Below, piece after piece: positions 9,201 through 17,465 of a stretch of DNA of 64,000 bases (its first letter is position 1; each line of letters opens with the position of its first letter). The translations under genes were made by a program, and so were the position numbers. Location: positions 62,001-126,000 of the forward strand of contig JAJYCQ010000001.1 of NCBI GenBank assembly GCA_021778315.1, written 5' to 3'. Source of the stretch: Acidobacteriota bacterium. Its GTDB lineage: Bacteria > Acidobacteriota > Terriglobia > Terriglobales > Acidobacteriaceae. Below the pieces are notes generated by a model. The model saw nothing but the letters and a program-made list of their open reading frames with translations, was not told the origin of the DNA and did not search any database.

Positions 9201-9805
9201 AAACTATAGCCGGACTGAATATGAATGGCTGATCGGAAGCTACCCTTGCCATCGCCGAGAAGCACCAGCGTCTCCAGACTCTGGGCATCGATGATGATGA
9301 GATCGGTCAGGCCGTCTCCGTTGAGATCGCCCGCAGGGAAGAGGGTTGGACTAGCCCACACGGCATTATTTTGCGTGGGGACTGGAGTAGAGATCGGGCT
9401 CTGGAATGTCCCGTCCCCGTTGCCGAGGAAGACGAGCACCGATGTATTGAATTGATCGGCCCCGGAGCAGGCAAGGTCCTGATGACCATCGTGATTGAAG
9501 TCGGCGGTGAGACACGCGGGGAACCTGGTGGTTGCGATGGGAGGGAAGGTGATGAGCGTGGGAACGGGAAGAAAGCTGCCGTTTCCCTGGGCCAGGAGTA
9601 GGTGCAGCGTGGCGGGGCTGGTGGAGGTGTCGACCCAGGCGATGTCGGGGTGGCCGTCGCCGTTGAAGTCGCCGACGGTGAGGGCGTAGGGGTCGTTCGG
9701 GGTGGGGATGCGGTAGGGGTTGGTGAAGGTTTGCGCGGGCAGGAGGGCGGGGACGCTGCAGAGGGCGAGGGTGCAGACGAGGAGGGTGCGCAGCTTCGAG
9801 AGCAT
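6296..9805 (-). CDS. Secreted FG-GAP/VCBS repeat protein with Ig-like domains and C-terminal membrane module
   Basis: A 1169-residue exported protein. The signal peptide is about 1-24 (MLSKLRTLLVCTLALCSVPA, cleavage near LPAQ). It is followed by 14 FG-GAP units carrying Asp-rich calcium loops of the type DFNGDGxPDI, each with a blade motif such as LGNGDGSF. Fourteen units suggest two seven-bladed propellers (inference). Two Ig-like repeat domains come next (TTLTCTPSTIPIGG..., ITLTSSLNPAPALTP...). The end is unusual: a Cys-paired beta domain (CNTPYPPNYTC), a hydrophobic span, SRKRR, a second span ending TTACG, and a final short beta segment. Adhesion or polymer binding at the cell surface is likely but unproven. 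The ATG start is chosen over a TTG 15 bases upstream. Confidence 0.85.
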   Translation of the reverse strand: MLSKLRTLLVCTLALCSVPALLPAQTFTNPYRIPTPNDPYALTVGDFNGDGHPDIAWVDTSTSPATLHLLLAQGNGSFLPVPTLITFPPIATTRFPACLTADFNHDGHQDLACSGADQFNTSVLVFLGNGDGTFQSPISTPVPTQNNAVWASPTLFPAGDLNGDGLTDLIIIDAQSLETLVLLGDGKGSFRSAIHIQSGYSFPAPTIADINGDGKPDILWPNGPEVELGNGDGSFGPLMNYSAKPYNIALCTFHDMDRDGHLDAVCGYAETSNGDTSGNTDLIILHGNPDGSFNTTPIAQKTFGTKDTALDGFGTFDYPVAVADLNGDGIPDVLASSGDGLAVLLGGPGLTFTVPLHYAAAEVGYGSGLVSLYESQIIDMNGDAIPDIVAAGPNGLYISYGRKDGSFTSAFAPEVTEVIGYPTVADFNGDGIPDIAATGDTAIKLSLGKGDGTFSAPTALSNNNGAINFSAPLSPTNAHILHGDFNGDGKLDILAIGSSSIYQNDPYILFGHGDGTFDAPRVVPNTSTVVPMFPQLADDAVFDINHDGRSDILSSNTTLGLSAPSAQIYFSLSNGDGSFRTVSTTVPSDLLQGTFDYVTFPALADFNHDGKLDAAYGSLTNAYVVNGHGDGTFDTTSTPLPIPSISGVTSVETLSVTTGDFDGDGNQDFAVLADYYGTPTAPGNHPLSTAAWIFYGNGNSTFSAPVLAATFNHNFTNIAAADLNNDGLADIVVKTSGSNGGGYAVGVLTSQPGRTFGPEVNYTAGTGLSSLAITDVNRDGLPDLIFGNGDFNVIASSVTVLLNQSSAVSIATTTTLTCTPSTIPIGGTSLLSAAVTATSGTPTGSIHFTDNTASLGQPALTNGDASLTYTGQLAGTHTLLATYVPTGSFSASSASCTINVTAPVITPAITLTSSLNPAPALTPITFTAQVPAGSGGTIVFALNGQSITTTPNSAGTSTTTISTLTPGSYPVTATWFAPHSALSAQASLTQVITAAAAAPDFSLTGPDITFHVTQPATGTLTLTSLNGFTGSVSITCNTPYPPNYTCTLQQPTVALTPGLSAPITYTLTPTYTASTHPTTHSTRVVLASLFPLTLLSLLGLSRKRRTTLRALLTLTLLAILAGSTTACGPDHFIAIHPGTFPLHFTATGTNQGSSTPTTHTLIIKLIITP

Positions 9806-9887
9806 GACCGGCCTTTGCAACGGAGATGGGCGCTAGTATAGCGCGGTCGCTGAAGGCGTGGTTGATGTTGGGTCGGGGAAGGGTTAG

Positions 9888-10736
9888 TTAGGTTTCGGGC
9901 TGGGGATCGGCGGTGAGGGGTGCCTGGTTTTCGCGGATGTCGATGTAGGTGTTGGTGAAGGGGCGCTTGAGGAAGGTGGTCCAGAGGTAGTTGATGGAGT
10001 AGCGGGCGGCCATGGTGAGGATGCCCTCGCTCTTGAGGCGGCGGGCGGAGGAGAACATCTTGAGGTCGAAGGTGAAGCGGACTTCGCCGACGGCGTTGAG
10101 GCGGCGGGCGATGTCGGTGTCTTCGCCGTAGAAGCTGATGGCGGTGTTGAAGCCGCCGATGGATTCGAGTGCGGCGCGGCTGGTGATGAAGTTTCCTCCC
10201 TGCACCATGGAGCCGACGCGGAGGACGTAGCGGTTGAGCGCGTAGGTGATCCAGGCGGTGAGGTAGAAGACGTGGACGAGGAGACGCTGGCGGGGCGTGA
10301 GGTCGTAGTAGAGGACGGGGCCGGAGAGGGCGGCGAGGGGTTTGGTGTGGAGGCTGCGAGCGTGCGTGTTGGTGGGGAGGTGTGAGTCGGCGCGGACGCG
10401 GGCGTCGGCGTCGGCGAAGGTGCGGAAGACGTTCGAGACCCAGTGGGGAGTGAGGCGGGAGTCGGCGTCGACGTTGGCGATGAGCGAGCCGGTGCTGGCA
10501 GCGAAGCCGGCCTGGCGGGCGAAGGTGAGGCCTTTGCGCGGCTCGTCGATGAGCTTGACTCCGGAGTGGAGATAAGTGAGGACGACGTCACGGGTGCGGT
10601 CAGTGCTGGCGTTGTTGACGACGATGATCTCGCAGGTGCCGGAGGGAAGGTTGCGCGTCTGGGCAAGGATGGAGTCGAGGCAGGCGGGAAGATAGGCCTC
10701 TTCGTTGTATGCGGGGACGACGAAGCTTAAGCGCAT
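9888..10736 (-). CDS. Family 2 glycosyltransferase
   Basis: Inverting GT-A transferase for surface glycan or lipid glycosylation. The fold starts immediately with MRLSFVVPAYNEEAYLPACLDSIL, then IIVVNNASTDRT and the metal-binding NVDADSRLTPHWV. The acceptor region holds GGNFITSRAALESIGGF and YGEDTDIARRL, the typical catalytic ED block. A hydrophobic stretch (LLVHVFYLTAWITYALN) lies in the middle, so the protein is probably membrane-associated. The frame stays open 75 codons upstream, but that part is Pro/Ser-rich, lacks the fold and is rejected. The length is 282 residues. It follows the DPM1-GtrA gene on the same strand after 124 bases and probably works with it. Donor sugar and acceptor are unknown. 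Confidence 0.85.
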   Translation of the reverse strand: MRLSFVVPAYNEEAYLPACLDSILAQTRNLPSGTCEIIVVNNASTDRTRDVVLTYLHSGVKLIDEPRKGLTFARQAGFAASTGSLIANVDADSRLTPHWVSNVFRTFADADARVRADSHLPTNTHARSLHTKPLAALSGPVLYYDLTPRQRLLVHVFYLTAWITYALNRYVLRVGSMVQGGNFITSRAALESIGGFNTAISFYGEDTDIARRLNAVGEVRFTFDLKMFSSARRLKSEGILTMAARYSINYLWTTFLKRPFTNTYIDIRENQAPLTADPQPET

Positions 10737-10860
10737 GCTGCGAGCGTACGGATGCGATGTTGCAGGAAGAAAAATATTGCGGGGAAAGGTCGCGAGATGA
10801 GGTGTCGAGGAAGGAACTGCGGGTGTTGGGCGCGCTGGTGGTGGGTGCTCGTTGCGGGTG

Positions 10861-12057
10861 CTAGTTACGGGTGTCGATGGCGGGGATGGGCGGCTGGATC
10901 TCTGCGGTGTCGGGGTCAGTGGATGGAGTGGCCTGGGCTCGGCGAGCGGCTCGTTGCGCAACGGACCAGCGGGCTCGGCGCCAGGTCGTCATCGCCGTGA
11001 CGCCGTAGTTCCAGACGGCGCTGAAGAGCAGGCCGGTGACTCCGGCGAGGGGCCAGGGCATGCCTTGGCGGTAGGCCTCTGTGCTGATGCCGACGTTGGC
11101 GATGCCGCCGAGCGAACACGCGATGCTGAAGGTCAACATGCCAACCCAGAACGCCTTGCCGCGGCGGCGGCGATCACGGTAGGTGAAGGAGTTGTTGAGC
11201 ACGTAGTTGAGGATCATGACGATGCCGGTGGCGCAGGCCTGGGCTTCGATGAAGCTGAAGCGCGCGAGGTGGAGAAGGCCGCCGAGCAGGAGGAGATGAA
11301 TGACGGTGCCGATGGCTCCGACTAGACAGAACATGACGAAGCGTACGGAGACGTAACTGCCGATGAGCTTGTCGAGAATGAGTTCGAGGTATTCGAGACC
11401 GACGATGAGGTCGAGCTTGCTTTGGCCGTGCTGGCGGAGGCGGAAGTGGTACGGGACTTCGCCGATGCGGATCTGGCCCTGGGAGGATAGGACGATGTCG
11501 AGCAGGATCTTGAAGCCGATGCCGGTGAGGCGGTGCGCGATGCGCTCGAAGAAGGTGCGGCGGACGACGAAGAAGCCGCTCATGGGGTCGGTGAGGATGG
11601 CGTGCTTTTCGACACCGCTGAGACGGCGGCCGAGGCGGCTGAGACGGACTCGCCAGGCGGAGAAATCTCCCATGCTGCCACCTCCGATATTGCGCGAGCC
11701 GACGACGAGGTCGAGGTTCTCGGAGGAGATGCGGCGGTACATCTCGGGGAGGACGGTTTCGTCGTGCTGGAGGTCGGCGTCCATGACCGCGATGTAGGTG
11801 GCGGAGGTGGCGAGCATGCCTTCGATGCAGGCGGAGGCTAGGCCTCGGCGGCCGATGCGATGGATAACATGGAGGTCGCTCTGGGTGCGGGAGAGGCTCT
11901 TGACGGCGGCGGCGGTGCCGTCGGGCGAGTCGTCGTCGACTACGATGACCTCGTAGCGGATATCATGAAGCGTGCGGCGCAACTTCTCCAATAACAGCCC
12001 GATGTTCTCGCGTTCATTCAACGTGGGAATCACGATGCATAGATCGTAGGACGGCAT
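10861..12057 (-). CDS. Dolichyl-phosphate mannosyltransferase-like GT2 fused to GtrA membrane domain
   Basis: Transfers a sugar from a nucleotide donor to a polyprenyl phosphate, giving lipid-linked sugar for use outside the membrane. Residues 1-240 are a DPM1-type GT2: DLCIVIPTLNERENIGLLL, VVDDDSPDGT, the metal motif VMDADLQHDE and VVGSRNIGGGSMGDFS. Residues about 240-370 hold four hydrophobic helices of the GtrA type (FVMFCLVGAIGTVIHLLLLG, then ATGIVMILNYVLNNSFTYRD), which is the proposed flippase part. A charged tail follows. The 398-residue length fits the two-domain fusion. The next gene on this strand is another GT2, and a GT-C enzyme is divergently encoded 149 bases away, so a lipid-linked sugar made here could feed that enzyme (inference). 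Confidence 0.9.
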   Translation of the reverse strand: MPSYDLCIVIPTLNERENIGLLLEKLRRTLHDIRYEVIVVDDDSPDGTAAAVKSLSRTQSDLHVIHRIGRRGLASACIEGMLATSATYIAVMDADLQHDETVLPEMYRRISSENLDLVVGSRNIGGGSMGDFSAWRVRLSRLGRRLSGVEKHAILTDPMSGFFVVRRTFFERIAHRLTGIGFKILLDIVLSSQGQIRIGEVPYHFRLRQHGQSKLDLIVGLEYLELILDKLIGSYVSVRFVMFCLVGAIGTVIHLLLLGGLLHLARFSFIEAQACATGIVMILNYVLNNSFTYRDRRRRGKAFWVGMLTFSIACSLGGIANVGISTEAYRQGMPWPLAGVTGLLFSAVWNYGVTAMTTWRRARWSVAQRAARRAQATPSTDPDTAEIQPPIPAIDTRN

Positions 12058-12206
12058 TGAGATCCTCTGGCGAGTCGCCGAAAAGAGTTACGTGATTTCC
12101 GCTGCAGGCGTTGATCTGTCCAGGAAGGGCAATCGCTTGCTGCACTGCTTCTGAAACTAGCTGGTTAGATTATAAGAGTACAACCACACCTCAAAATCGA
12201 GAGAAC

Positions 12207-13832
12207 ATGATTTCCGGATCGACAACAAAACAGAAGGCAGGCTCTGTGCTCGAGCGCATCGGAGCGTACGTGGAGCAGCGGGCTGTCGTTGCTATGGGCC
12301 TATTACTGTGCCTGTTCTTCGTTGCGCTGGTTGGAATGGCAAGCAGCGTTTATCTCTGGTATGACGAGCTGGTTGTGGTGCGCGTGGCTGCGTTTCCGCA
12401 TTGGCACGATATCTGGAATTTTTACGCACAAGGACTGGATACGATTGGGCTGCTGTATGCACTGCTGATTCATCCGTTGTTGAAGCTGCCGGCGAGTGCG
12501 GAGATCAGTGCGAGGCTGCCCGCGATGGTCGGCTTCCTGGTGATGATGCTGTGTGCGTTTGTGTTTGTGCGGCGGCGTTATCCGGCGGTGTATGCGTTTG
12601 CGATGGTGTTGTTGTTGATGTCGCTGCCGATGCTGGACTACGCCGTGTTTGCGAAGAGCTACGCGCTGGAGTTTGGCGGCGTTGCGTTCGCGATGATGTG
12701 CTGGCAGTCGGCGATGGAGGGGCGAAACCGCGCATGGAATGTGGCGGGGCTGTGGCTCGGGCTGGCGCTGGCGTTGTACTCTCACAGCTTTGCGGTCTTC
12801 CTGTTTGTTCCGTTTGCGGCGGCGCAGGGACTGCGGGACTATCGCCGGAAGCGAGTGGACTGGGCGATCTGGATTGCGCTGGTGTCGTATCCGTTGGCGC
12901 TGCTTCCGGTGTTGCGTGGAGACCTGCTGGCGTCGAAGCTGTATGGCTCGAACTTCTGGTCGCCGCCCACTCCAGCGCTGATGAAGCAGACGTATATCGA
13001 CTACTTTGTGGAGGACTGGCGACTTTTGCTGATCCTTTTTGTGGCCGCCGTGTTGGTGACGGCGCTGCTGAGGGAGGATGTGCCTGCTGCGGATTCCGCG
13101 CAGAGGGTGACGACGGGATTCTCGCTGCCGGAGTGGGTGCTCGTCGTGATGCTGACAGCGTTGCCGGCCTATGTGCTGCCGGCGTCGTATCTGCTGCACG
13201 CGTATCGCGCGGATTATGTGATGTCGTTTGCGATCGGGATGGCGATGCTGCTGGTGGCGATGTTTGCGGAACATGCGCGACGCTCGCAGGCTGCTGGTGT
13301 GGTGTTGCTGATTCTCTTTGCGTCGGTGACGCTGCGGACTGATGTGAAGACGATCCCGCAAGGGCTGCGAGCGATGGGCCATCCGGCGCGAGTGCATGCG
13401 CAGTTGCAGGCGAGATACGACAGTGAGCCGTGGGTCAAGCTGCTCGAGGGCAGCGATCTGCCAGTGCTGATGGGCGATCACCTGCTGTACACGCGTCTGG
13501 AGTGCTATGCTCCGCCCGAGTTGAAGCAACGCCTCCACTTTCTAACGAACATTGCAGAAGTCAAGAATTATCCTCGCTCTGAGACTTCGCAGATGAACTT
13601 TTTGCTGTTTGGAAGATTGCTGTCGTATCAGACGATGGATGTTGGAAGTTTTCTGCCGGAGCATCCTCACTTTCTGCTGGCGGTGGGACCGATGGTCGAC
13701 ACGCTTTGGCTGCCGGACTATCTGCTGAAGCAAGAGCAGGAGGGGAATGCTTCGCTACGGCTGCTGGGGCCGGGCTTTGCGTTGCCCAATGTGTATGAGG
13801 TGCAGTTCACGAGGATGCCGGAGTTTCCTTGA
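12207..13832 (+). CDS. GT-C type membrane glycosyltransferase (GT39/ArnT-like)
   Basis: A polytopic membrane protein of 541 residues with about ten to twelve hydrophobic helices. Enzymes of this fold move a sugar from a polyprenyl-phosphate carrier to an acceptor on the outer face of the membrane. The first periplasmic loop carries an acidic motif (SVYLWYDELVVVRV), the expected place for the catalytic Asp/Glu. FAKSYALEFGG and LYSHSFAVFL are typical internal loops. The ATG at 12207 is chosen because the upstream 32 codons begin at TTG, are Cys/Thr-rich and overlap the divergent promoter region; a GAGAG precedes the ATG. It sits divergent to the DPM1-GtrA gene, a plausible donor supplier. The substrate is not known. 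Confidence 0.75.
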   Translation: MISGSTTKQKAGSVLERIGAYVEQRAVVAMGLLLCLFFVALVGMASSVYLWYDELVVVRVAAFPHWHDIWNFYAQGLDTIGLLYALLIHPLLKLPASAEISARLPAMVGFLVMMLCAFVFVRRRYPAVYAFAMVLLLMSLPMLDYAVFAKSYALEFGGVAFAMMCWQSAMEGRNRAWNVAGLWLGLALALYSHSFAVFLFVPFAAAQGLRDYRRKRVDWAIWIALVSYPLALLPVLRGDLLASKLYGSNFWSPPTPALMKQTYIDYFVEDWRLLLILFVAAVLVTALLREDVPAADSAQRVTTGFSLPEWVLVVMLTALPAYVLPASYLLHAYRADYVMSFAIGMAMLLVAMFAEHARRSQAAGVVLLILFASVTLRTDVKTIPQGLRAMGHPARVHAQLQARYDSEPWVKLLEGSDLPVLMGDHLLYTRLECYAPPELKQRLHFLTNIAEVKNYPRSETSQMNFLLFGRLLSYQTMDVGSFLPEHPHFLLAVGPMVDTLWLPDYLLKQEQEGNASLRLLGPGFALPNVYEVQFTRMPEFP

Positions 13833-13928
13833 ACGATGCAGCCTGCGATGGACGAACTGGTGCGGACAAGTCGCTGTGGGGGCTGTATGCTGATGCGGTG
13901 ATGTTGCAGGGGTTTTGAAGGAGAGCGT

Positions 13929-14972
13929 ATGCGGCTGGTTGTGGGTGTGATGGCGGTTGCGATGATGACGGCGGTCGCGGCGGCGCAGGAGCACAAGGAC
14001 AGCAGCACGATTGCTGCGGACGGCACGGCGTATGTGACGCGCGTGGTGCCGGTGCCGAAGACGATCAGCCCCGAGGCGCAGAAGATGCTGGCACGCGTGG
14101 TGTCAGATACTGGCGGGCATGGTATGACGGTGGAGCAGGCTCGAGCGGTCGCCGATAAGCAGCAGGAAGCTGCCGGTGCGGTGTCGGAGAAGTTGTATCC
14201 GGTGAATGTGGCGGCGGCGACGATTGCGGGTGTGCCAGTGCGGGTCGTGACGCCGCTGACGATGGCTCGGGAGAAGAGCGATCGCGTGCTGATCAACCTG
14301 CATGGAGGTGGGTTCAGGATTGATGCCGGGTCGCTGACGGAGACGATTCCGATTGCGAATCTGACCGGGACGAAGGTGATCGCGGTGCTGTACCGTCTGG
14401 CTCCAGAGCATCCATTCCCGGCGGCGCTGGACGACGCGGTGGCGGTGTACAAGGAGCTGTTGAAGACGCACAAGCCGAAGGATATCGGGATTTATGGGAC
14501 GTCGGCTGGTGCGATTCTTACGGCGGAGGTGACGGCGAAGATCAAGCAGTTGGGGCTGCCGATGCCGGCTGTGACGGGCGTGTTTACGGGGATGGGCGAC
14601 TTCAGCCTGGAGGGTGACTCGACCGCAATGTATGCGCTGAATGGGTTGTCGGGACATCTCGCACCGCCGAGGCCGGAGGCTGCGGGTTCGGACGAGTATG
14701 TACGGTCCACCAACCCGAAGGATCCTGTGCTCTCGCCGCTGTACTCGGACCTGACGGGCCTTCCACCTACGCTGTTCATCACCGGCGAGCGCGACATGCT
14801 GCTGAGCGGGACGACAATCCTGCACCGCGCGTATCTTCGCGCTGGCGTGGATGCGCAGCTGGTTGTGTTTGAAGCGATGCCCCATGCGTTCTGGCATAAT
14901 CCAGAGCTGCCGGAGTCGAAAGAAGCGGATGCGTTGATGGCGAAGTTCTTAGATAACCATCTGGGTAAATAA
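13929..14972 (+). CDS. Exported alpha/beta-hydrolase esterase (HSL family)
   Basis: A carboxylesterase of the hormone-sensitive lipase type, 347 residues. A signal peptide covers about 1-20 (MRLVVGVMAVAMMTAVAAAQ). The oxyanion-hole motif LHGGGFR begins at His125. The nucleophile elbow is GTSAG with Ser near 192 (GDSAG in most relatives). The acid is probably in SGTTI/GERDM and the base in MPHAFWHN. It likely hydrolyses short-chain esters in the periplasm. GAAGGAGAG lies directly before the ATG. Downstream, an 11-bp hairpin separates it from convergent rpoD. It has no obvious operon partner. Confidence 0.85.
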   Translation: MRLVVGVMAVAMMTAVAAAQEHKDSSTIAADGTAYVTRVVPVPKTISPEAQKMLARVVSDTGGHGMTVEQARAVADKQQEAAGAVSEKLYPVNVAAATIAGVPVRVVTPLTMAREKSDRVLINLHGGGFRIDAGSLTETIPIANLTGTKVIAVLYRLAPEHPFPAALDDAVAVYKELLKTHKPKDIGIYGTSAGAILTAEVTAKIKQLGLPMPAVTGVFTGMGDFSLEGDSTAMYALNGLSGHLAPPRPEAAGSDEYVRSTNPKDPVLSPLYSDLTGLPPTLFITGERDMLLSGTTILHRAYLRAGVDAQLVVFEAMPHAFWHNPELPESKEADALMAKFLDNHLGK

Positions 14973-14986
14973 CCTTGGGGTTAACT

Positions 14987-15019
14987 ACAGAGGGCGCACC
15001 GTGATGGAGCGCCCTCTGT
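14987..15019. terminator. Hairpin terminator between esterase and rpoD
   Basis: A perfect 11-bp stem (ACAGAGGGCGC with its complement) and an 11-base loop lie between two convergent stop codons. A weak T-rich stretch follows on the plus strand (GTGTTTAAG). It could serve both genes. Confidence 0.75.
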
Positions 15020-15039
15020 GTGTTTAAGTTGGGACCTCG

Positions 15040-16761
15040 TTACATTTCTTTGACGCCGTCGACGAAGGCCTTGAGCTTGCGCGAACGGCTGGGATGACGC
15101 AGCTTGCGGAGAGCCTTGGCTTCGATCTGGCGGATGCGCTCGCGGGTGACCTGGAAGGACTGGCCGACCTCTTCGAGCGTGTGTTCGCTGCCGTCTTCGA
15201 GGCCGAAGCGCATCTTGATCACTCGCTCTTCGCGAGGGGTCAGGGTGCGGAGAACCTGCGACGTGTACTCCTTCAAGTTGACGGCGATGACGGCATCGGA
15301 GGGGCTGACGGCCATGCGGTCTTCGATGAAGTCGCCGAGATGCGAATCTTCCTCTTCACCGATCGGAGTCTCGAGCGAGATGGGCTCCTGCGCGATTTTG
15401 AGGACCTTGCGGACCTTCGCGACGGGGATGTCCATGCGCTTGGCGATCTCTTCGGAGGAGGCCTCGCGACCGAGCTCCTGCACGAGCTGACGGCTGGTGC
15501 GGATGAGCTTGTTGATGGTCTCGATCATGTGCACTGGAATGCGGATGGTGCGGGCCTGATCCGCGATGGCGCGGGTGATGGCCTGACGAATCCACCAGGT
15601 GGCGTAGGTGGAGAATTTGTAGCCGCGGCGGTACTCGAATTTATCGACGGCCTTCATGAGGCCGATGTTGCCCTCCTGGATGAGGTCGAGGAACTGGAGG
15701 CCGCGGTTGGTGTACTTCTTTGCGATGGAAACGACGAGGCGTAGGTTGGCCTCGATGAGCTCGCGCTTGGCCTTTTCGGCGTCCATGTCGCCCTGGATGA
15801 TCTCGCGCTGGGTACGCTTGAGGTCCTCGTGGGAGATTCCGGCGTCGGCTTCAACTCGCTCGAGATCGACGCGGCAGTTTTTCTGCTGGCGCTTATATTC
15901 CTTCTTGAGCTCTTCGGAGCGGGAGGCTTCGAACTTAGCTTCGAGGGAGCGAATCTGGCGCTCGAGGGTACGCATGGCGTCGACGGTCTTGTTGACCTTG
16001 TCGAGCAGACGCTTCTTCTCGCCGTTGGTGTACTTGAACTCGCGGACGATGCGGGAGACGAAGACGTTTTCGCGGCCCATGAGCCAGAGGTTCTTGCGAG
16101 CGTAGCGCTGCTTGGCCTTGGCGTCCTTGCCCTGCGGATCTTCGGATTTGGCGAAGTAGTCGGCAGCCTTCTTCTGGTGCTTGACGAGCTCGTCGGTGCG
16201 GGCGACGGTCTGCTTGACTCGCGCGGCGAGGATCTCTTCGGTGAGCTCTTCTTCGTCAAAGGTAACGACTTCCTTGATGTTGCGGACGCCTCGCTTGAGG
16301 TCTTCGCCGAGGCCGACGATCTCGCGGATGACGATGCTCGAACGCGAGATGGCCTTCATGACGCGGAGCTGGCCTCGCTCGATGCGCTTGGCGATTTCGA
16401 CTTCGCCCTCGCGGGTGAGCAGGGGCACGGTTCCCATCTCGCGGAGGTACATGCGGACGGGGTCATTGGTCTTTTCGAGGGTACCGGGCGAGAGGTCGAG
16501 TTCGACGTCGTCGGAGTCTTCGCCGGACTCGTTGTCGGAGTCGCGGTCGTCGATGTCGAGCTTGGAGCCGCGGCGGCCCTCGGTGAGGACATCGATGCCC
16601 TGGGTGTTGATGGTGGTCATCAGGTCATCGAGCTCGTCGGGCGAGGTGATGTCGCCGGGGAGGAGGTCGTTTACTTCGCCGTAGGTGAGGTAGCCCTTCT
16701 CCTTGCCGGTGTCGATGATGCGGTCTACGTCTTCTTCGTACTTATCGAGGTCTTCTGCCAC
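15040..16761 (-). CDS. rpoD: Primary RNA polymerase sigma factor (sigma-70)
   Basis: Housekeeping sigma factor that directs RNA polymerase to -35/-10 promoters. Over 573 residues: region 1.1 (about 1-80, [12 protein letters not shown]), an acidic linker, region 1.2 (99-130, [16 protein letters not shown]), a non-conserved insert (about 150-330), region 2 (335-412, [24 protein letters not shown] and the -10-reading [17 protein letters not shown]), region 3, and region 4 (505-565) with the -35-reading helix [20 protein letters not shown]. The start is GTG, set by AGGAG six bases upstream. The common rpoD partner dnaG is not adjacent. This gene is a reliable chromosomal marker. Confidence 0.97.
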   Translation of the reverse strand: MAEDLDKYEEDVDRIIDTGKEKGYLTYGEVNDLLPGDITSPDELDDLMTTINTQGIDVLTEGRRGSKLDIDDRDSDNESGEDSDDVELDLSPGTLEKTNDPVRMYLREMGTVPLLTREGEVEIAKRIERGQLRVMKAISRSSIVIREIVGLGEDLKRGVRNIKEVVTFDEEELTEEILAARVKQTVARTDELVKHQKKAADYFAKSEDPQGKDAKAKQRYARKNLWLMGRENVFVSRIVREFKYTNGEKKRLLDKVNKTVDAMRTLERQIRSLEAKFEASRSEELKKEYKRQQKNCRVDLERVEADAGISHEDLKRTQREIIQGDMDAEKAKRELIEANLRLVVSIAKKYTNRGLQFLDLIQEGNIGLMKAVDKFEYRRGYKFSTYATWWIRQAITRAIADQARTIRIPVHMIETINKLIRTSRQLVQELGREASSEEIAKRMDIPVAKVRKVLKIAQEPISLETPIGEEEDSHLGDFIEDRMAVSPSDAVIAVNLKEYTSQVLRTLTPREERVIKMRFGLEDGSEHTLEEVGQSFQVTRERIRQIEAKALRKLRHPSRSRKLKAFVDGVKEM

Positions 16762-17094
16762 AGGGCACTCCTAAAGTGGACTCACGCGGGTAGCGGAGCC
16801 TCAAAAAAAATCGTGAGATTCGATCACGCAGGGCTAAAAGGACAAGAACAGCGCGAGGGACTCCCGGGGTTGTAGCGGGTTCGTTGGGACGGGGGTTGCG
16901 GTCAAGGCCGCGGGCGCGGGCGGAAGACACATGCTAATCAGATTAGCGGTGCTTCGGCAACTCGGTGGCGCACGTCTCCAGCGACTTTCAGTCTACCACT
17001 CTATTGGACGGGCGCGGGCTGGAAAAGATGCATTAAGCACCACAACCCGCACCTGGTGGGGGGCGGGCTGGGGTGTTGAAGTGCGGAAATGAGA
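16762..17094. other. Non-coding region upstream of rpoD
   Basis: No gene is seen in this 333-base stretch. It must contain the rpoD promoter. The only notable structure is the GCTAATC-A-GATTAGC dyad at 16933-16947. Confidence 0.6.
16933..16947. promoter_or_regulatory. Perfect dyad GCTAATC-A-GATTAGC upstream of rpoD
   Basis: A 7-bp inverted repeat with a single central base lies about 172 bases upstream of the rpoD start. It is AT-rich against a GC-rich background and has the size of a dimer-binding operator. The binding protein is unknown. Confidence 0.35.
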
Positions 17095-17214
17095 CTAGAG
17101 GTGGACGTTGAGGCTGAGGCCGATGCAGGCGGCCATCACGTAGAGGCCAGCAATCACGGCGCCGAGCGCGAAGATGGGGCTGTAGTTAGAGATAAAGCGG
17201 CGGAACGATTTCAT
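17095..17214 (-). CDS. Single-span mini membrane protein, 39 residues
   Basis: The product is MKSFRRFISNYSPIFALG followed by a hydrophobic helix (about residues 12-34) and a short polar end LNVHL. A GGAAGG sequence lies about six bases ahead of the ATG. The basic N-terminus and short outer tail predict N-in topology. No family was recognised. It is flanked by the rpoD upstream region and by an empty stretch of about 250 bases before the GNAT gene. The compact helix, basic start and good ribosome-binding site argue that it is real. Confidence 0.55.
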   Translation of the reverse strand: MKSFRRFISNYSPIFALGAVIAGLYVMAACIGLSLNVHL

Positions 17215-17465
17215 GGTGAGCCTTCCGGAAGCAGAGAGTGGCGCGGAGGGCTCGGAAGTGCAGGCCAGAACGCAGTTTCCGGGAGAGGGGAGGTGCTGGT
17301 CTGGACTGCCTGGTGCGAGGCCTGGGGCCCCGCTGTCCGGCGAGCCTACCGCGGGATGTCTCTCTTATCGGCGGGGTTCCCAAAAACATGAATCGGGATA
17401 GGACAGGGGCGTCGGCGCCTGTGCCGTTTTGCTACGAAACCCTTGTTTAGAGGCGGGAAATGGAA

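Noticed and set aside
10737..10961. N-terminal extension of the GT2 frame (75 codons)
   Set aside because: Pro/Ser/Thr-rich, overlaps the end of the DPM1-GtrA gene, and the GT-A fold starts exactly at MRLSFVVPAYNEE.
17403..17422. Hairpin ACAGGGGC/GCGCCTGT near the end of the GNAT gene
   Set aside because: One mismatch, and no T-run on the minus strand where a terminator would be needed; kept out of the feature list.
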